NCBI RefSeq assembly: GCF_026241195.1
Contig: NZ_JAPFQO010000003.1
Span: 186,001-250,000 of the forward strand
DNA: 64,000 nucleotides
Source: Pontibacter anaerobius
GTDB taxonomy: Bacteria; Bacteroidota; Bacteroidia; Cytophagales; Hymenobacteraceae
Direction of reading: 5' to 3'
Positions 62,204-64,000 of this stretch are shown here, in pieces. Under the pieces are notes generated by a model. That model was not told the origin of the DNA. It worked only from the letters and a program-made list of their open reading frames with translations, and made no database searches. The translations under genes and the position numbers were made by a program. Each line of letters begins with the position of its first letter. The first letter of the stretch is position 1.

Positions 62204-62630
62204 CAACCACCCCTGCGCTTCCTTGGCTACGGCGGGGGCTTTTCACCTCTCCCCAACCCTCTCCTAAGAACAGGAGAGGGAGCCCGGCTCAAGCTCCGTC
62301 AGCGGCGGCTATTGGAAACTGTACCCAGTCCTTGGGTTAAGCGCCTTTGGAGCTTTTAGGTCCCGCAGGGATTGCAAAGCGACAGCGAGCAAAGAAAAGG
62401 TCCCAGCGCGATGCCCGAGGACGAGCCCTCCCGGGCTGGAGGGAGCCAAAGCCAGAAATGAAACGGTAGGTTCGTAAGACTGAGGATGAACCGTGGCTAG
62501 TATGGATAGCTTGGTTCAGGTTGAAGAAAAAACCAGCGGCTAAAGTATAAAGTATGGCTCTCCGAGCCAGTTGAGTTGCAAACTCAACACCATTGTAAGA
62601 CACAAGTCTGAAGACTTGCGCCAGATGGGG
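62204..62630 (+). repeat. Dispersed structured repeat, copy F
   Basis: C-rich module, core and hairpin G (62424-62437, AGCCC/GGGCT), then H1 (62555-62569, GGCTC/GAGCC), H2 (62570-62588, GTTGAGTT/AACTCAAC) and H3 (62603-62618, CAAGTC/GACTTG). It is the most regular copy at its 3' end. It lies between the convergent sigZ gene and the barrel gene ending at 62684. No protein is encoded. Confidence 0.8.
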
Positions 62631-62683
62631 TAATTTGTAATGGTACATGAAGGCGTAGATACCACATTCTTTCAGCCCTCAAA

Positions 62684-64000
62684 CTAAAACTTATAGCGCA
62701 CTTGCACCTTCACATCCGATCTGCTCGGCCCCTCGATCAACTCTAAGCCACTGCCAATGGTATCCTGGTTGCGGTAGTGCGTCAAACTATACTTTACCCA
62801 TACATCCAGGTCACGGAGCGGGCGAAACTGCAGCAAAGTATAAAAGCGTGTGCCCTTGCCGCTGAAGGCAGGTATAGAGAAGGCATACAGCACGTCACGT
62901 TCGTAGGCATACTGGCGGGTGTCGTAGCTGTCGGTGTCGAAGAGGGCGTAGCGGGTGCTTAATCGTATTTTATCAAACGTAAAATTTACATCCTGCGAGA
63001 TAAAATAGCCCGTCTGCTGCGGCGACTCCTGCTCGTAGGTGCCAAACTGTACCCGCGATTTCAGGTTAAGCGTGCGGGTGGGCGATGTCTCGAAGTATAA
63101 AAGGTAATTCCGCCGCTCAGCCTGCGCCACATAGTCTAGGGCAGTGGTATTGCCGCTGAGATTGCGGCCCTTGCTCTCGTGGCGCATTTGGGCGTAAAGG
63201 CTGCTCTGGCGGTTGGGCTTAAAGTATAACCGCAGCAAGTACTCATCGCCCTGGGAGGGGGCATCTACCAGGTAGCGCAACCACGGAAAGGTAAACCTGT
63301 CGTAGTAGGCTGTTAGCTCCCACTTAGGCATTGGTTTTATCTTGATGCCTGTGTAAAGACCCTGCTCGTTTATGTTGTGGGTGCTCTCGCCGAAGGCGCT
63401 GCCATAGAAAGTATGAAAATCTCGGGCATAGTAACGGTACAGCATCGACAGCTCTACTTTGTTGGACAGGTTGGCGAGAAGCCCATTTATACTTCCTATA
63501 CCGCCGCTTTTGCTCATGGCCGTTTCCCCGAACAGGTACACATTCTGAAAAGTATAGCTGTAGTTAGCACCTAAGTTGTAGTTGTGCGTGCCGCCGAACT
63601 CAAAGCGCTGGTATGGGGCGCCTGCTTTTTGGATGGATGAGCTGTAGTGGGTGCCAAGGGCGGTTACCCCAGCCGAGAAGGACTTGTCTGAGGACTGATA
63701 CTGGGCGCTTCCACCATATACCTGCTCGCGTACCGCATCTTTATTGGCCAGTTCCGTAGGGGTGCGGTGGAAGCCGGTGGTCTGGATGCCGGAGAAGAAT
63801 TGCCGCTCCGTAAGCAAAGTGTCGAGCTGCGTTTGCAGGTTTGCGTCCACCAGCTTGTTGGAATAAAATCCTGTTACATCCACCTTGCCCAGGTCGTAAG
63901 TAACGGCACCGCCGCGCAGAAAAGCATATTCCAGCACCGAGCTGTAGGGCCGGATGCCCAGGTTCGGGCGGCTTACGGTGGTGATGGTCTCGCTGCCTTT
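62684..64000 (-). CDS. Outer-membrane beta-barrel protein (partial, N-terminus missing)
   Basis: The frame is open from the window end to the stop codon at 62684, giving 438 visible residues; the start lies beyond base 64000. A GTG at 63937 is inside the frame and is not the true start. The pattern of repeated strands (YSSVLEYAFLRGGAVTYDLGKVDVTGFYSNK, YSYTFQNVYLFGETAMSKSGGIGSINGLLANL, RDLDVWVKYSLTHYRNQD) and the C-terminal Phe (KVQVRYKF) identify a barrel. It resembles the barrel of long Bacteroidota proteins that carry helix-hairpin-helix repeats at the N-terminus, but that part is not in view. Confidence 0.75.
   Translation of the reverse strand, partial: KGSETITTVSRPNLGIRPYSSVLEYAFLRGGAVTYDLGKVDVTGFYSNKLVDANLQTQLDTLLTERQFFSGIQTTGFHRTPTELANKDAVREQVYGGSAQYQSSDKSFSAGVTALGTHYSSSIQKAGAPYQRFEFGGTHNYNLGANYSYTFQNVYLFGETAMSKSGGIGSINGLLANLSNKVELSMLYRYYARDFHTFYGSAFGESTHNINEQGLYTGIKIKPMPKWELTAYYDRFTFPWLRYLVDAPSQGDEYLLRLYFKPNRQSSLYAQMRHESKGRNLSGNTTALDYVAQAERRNYLLYFETSPTRTLNLKSRVQFGTYEQESPQQTGYFISQDVNFTFDKIRLSTRYALFDTDSYDTRQYAYERDVLYAFSIPAFSGKGTRFYTLLQFRPLRDLDVWVKYSLTHYRNQDTIGSGLELIEGPSRSDVKVQVRYKF

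Overview
The window comes from a chromosome of the phylum Bacteroidota, most likely a Cytophagales/Hymenobacteraceae bacterium close to Pontibacter. The evidence is the set of lineage families (TonB-dependent receptor with a DUF4249 partner, CarboxypepD_reg-like proteins, DUF5916, DUF3857 transglutaminases, YwbE, DUF1684), promoters of the TAnnTTTG type, and roughly balanced GC. The genus is an inference. No rRNA, tRNA, CRISPR array, prophage or transposase gene is visible. The window opens inside a small basic protein gene and closes inside an outer-membrane barrel gene.

Layout. 0-6 kb: small basic secreted proteins, DUF4112, the UV endonuclease uvsE, a lipoprotein, a membrane metallophosphoesterase and radC. 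7-12.4 kb: ywbE, a gene split by one amber codon, a membrane protein, a long pyruvate kinase, a lipoprotein with an NPPHG repeat, and DUF1684. 12.6-17.4 kb: the operon pheT, coiled-coil protein, zapA, rny. 17.7-20.5 kb: an accessory stretch (Fic enzyme, AT-rich lipoprotein, DHFR-like reductase, small COX1-like membrane protein). 20.5-23.5 kb: an oxidative-stress cluster (AhpD-like protein, peroxiredoxin, dps, divergent oxyR). 23.6-35.6 kb: mainly housekeeping (Gfo/Idh oxidoreductase, sucD, cysteine/cystathionine synthase, receiver protein, ade, cmk, ispH, DUF502, hydrolase, GSDH-type dehydrogenase). 36-38.5 kb: retropepsin-like protease, RimK and an AstE-like peptidase. 38.7-51.6 kb: envelope proteins (TonB receptor plus DUF4249, DUF5916, BamA-like), cvfB and a second Dps. 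51.8-54.7 kb: a radical-SAM DNA repair pair and an unknown gene. 54.8-62.2 kb: a LolA-like protein, two transglutaminase-like paralogs, and an arsenic/metal group (ArsI-like, acetyltransferase, SigZ). The end is a truncated barrel gene.

Two signals are not explained by the genes. First, six intergenic copies (A-F) of a mosaic element of about 450-600 bp share a series of short hairpins. The arms differ between copies by paired, compensating changes, so the fold appears to be under selection. Copy A is interrupted by a 207-bp MITE-like insertion with 15-bp terminal inverted repeats and an 11-bp target duplication. Second, the heptamer AAGTATA/TATACTT is strongly over-represented throughout, in genes and spacers and on both strands. 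It also sits inside several very long terminator hairpins.

The gene set (UvsE, RadC, a spore-lyase-like radical-SAM pair, two Dps proteins, OxyR, peroxiredoxin) fits a bacterium exposed to UV, desiccation and oxidants.
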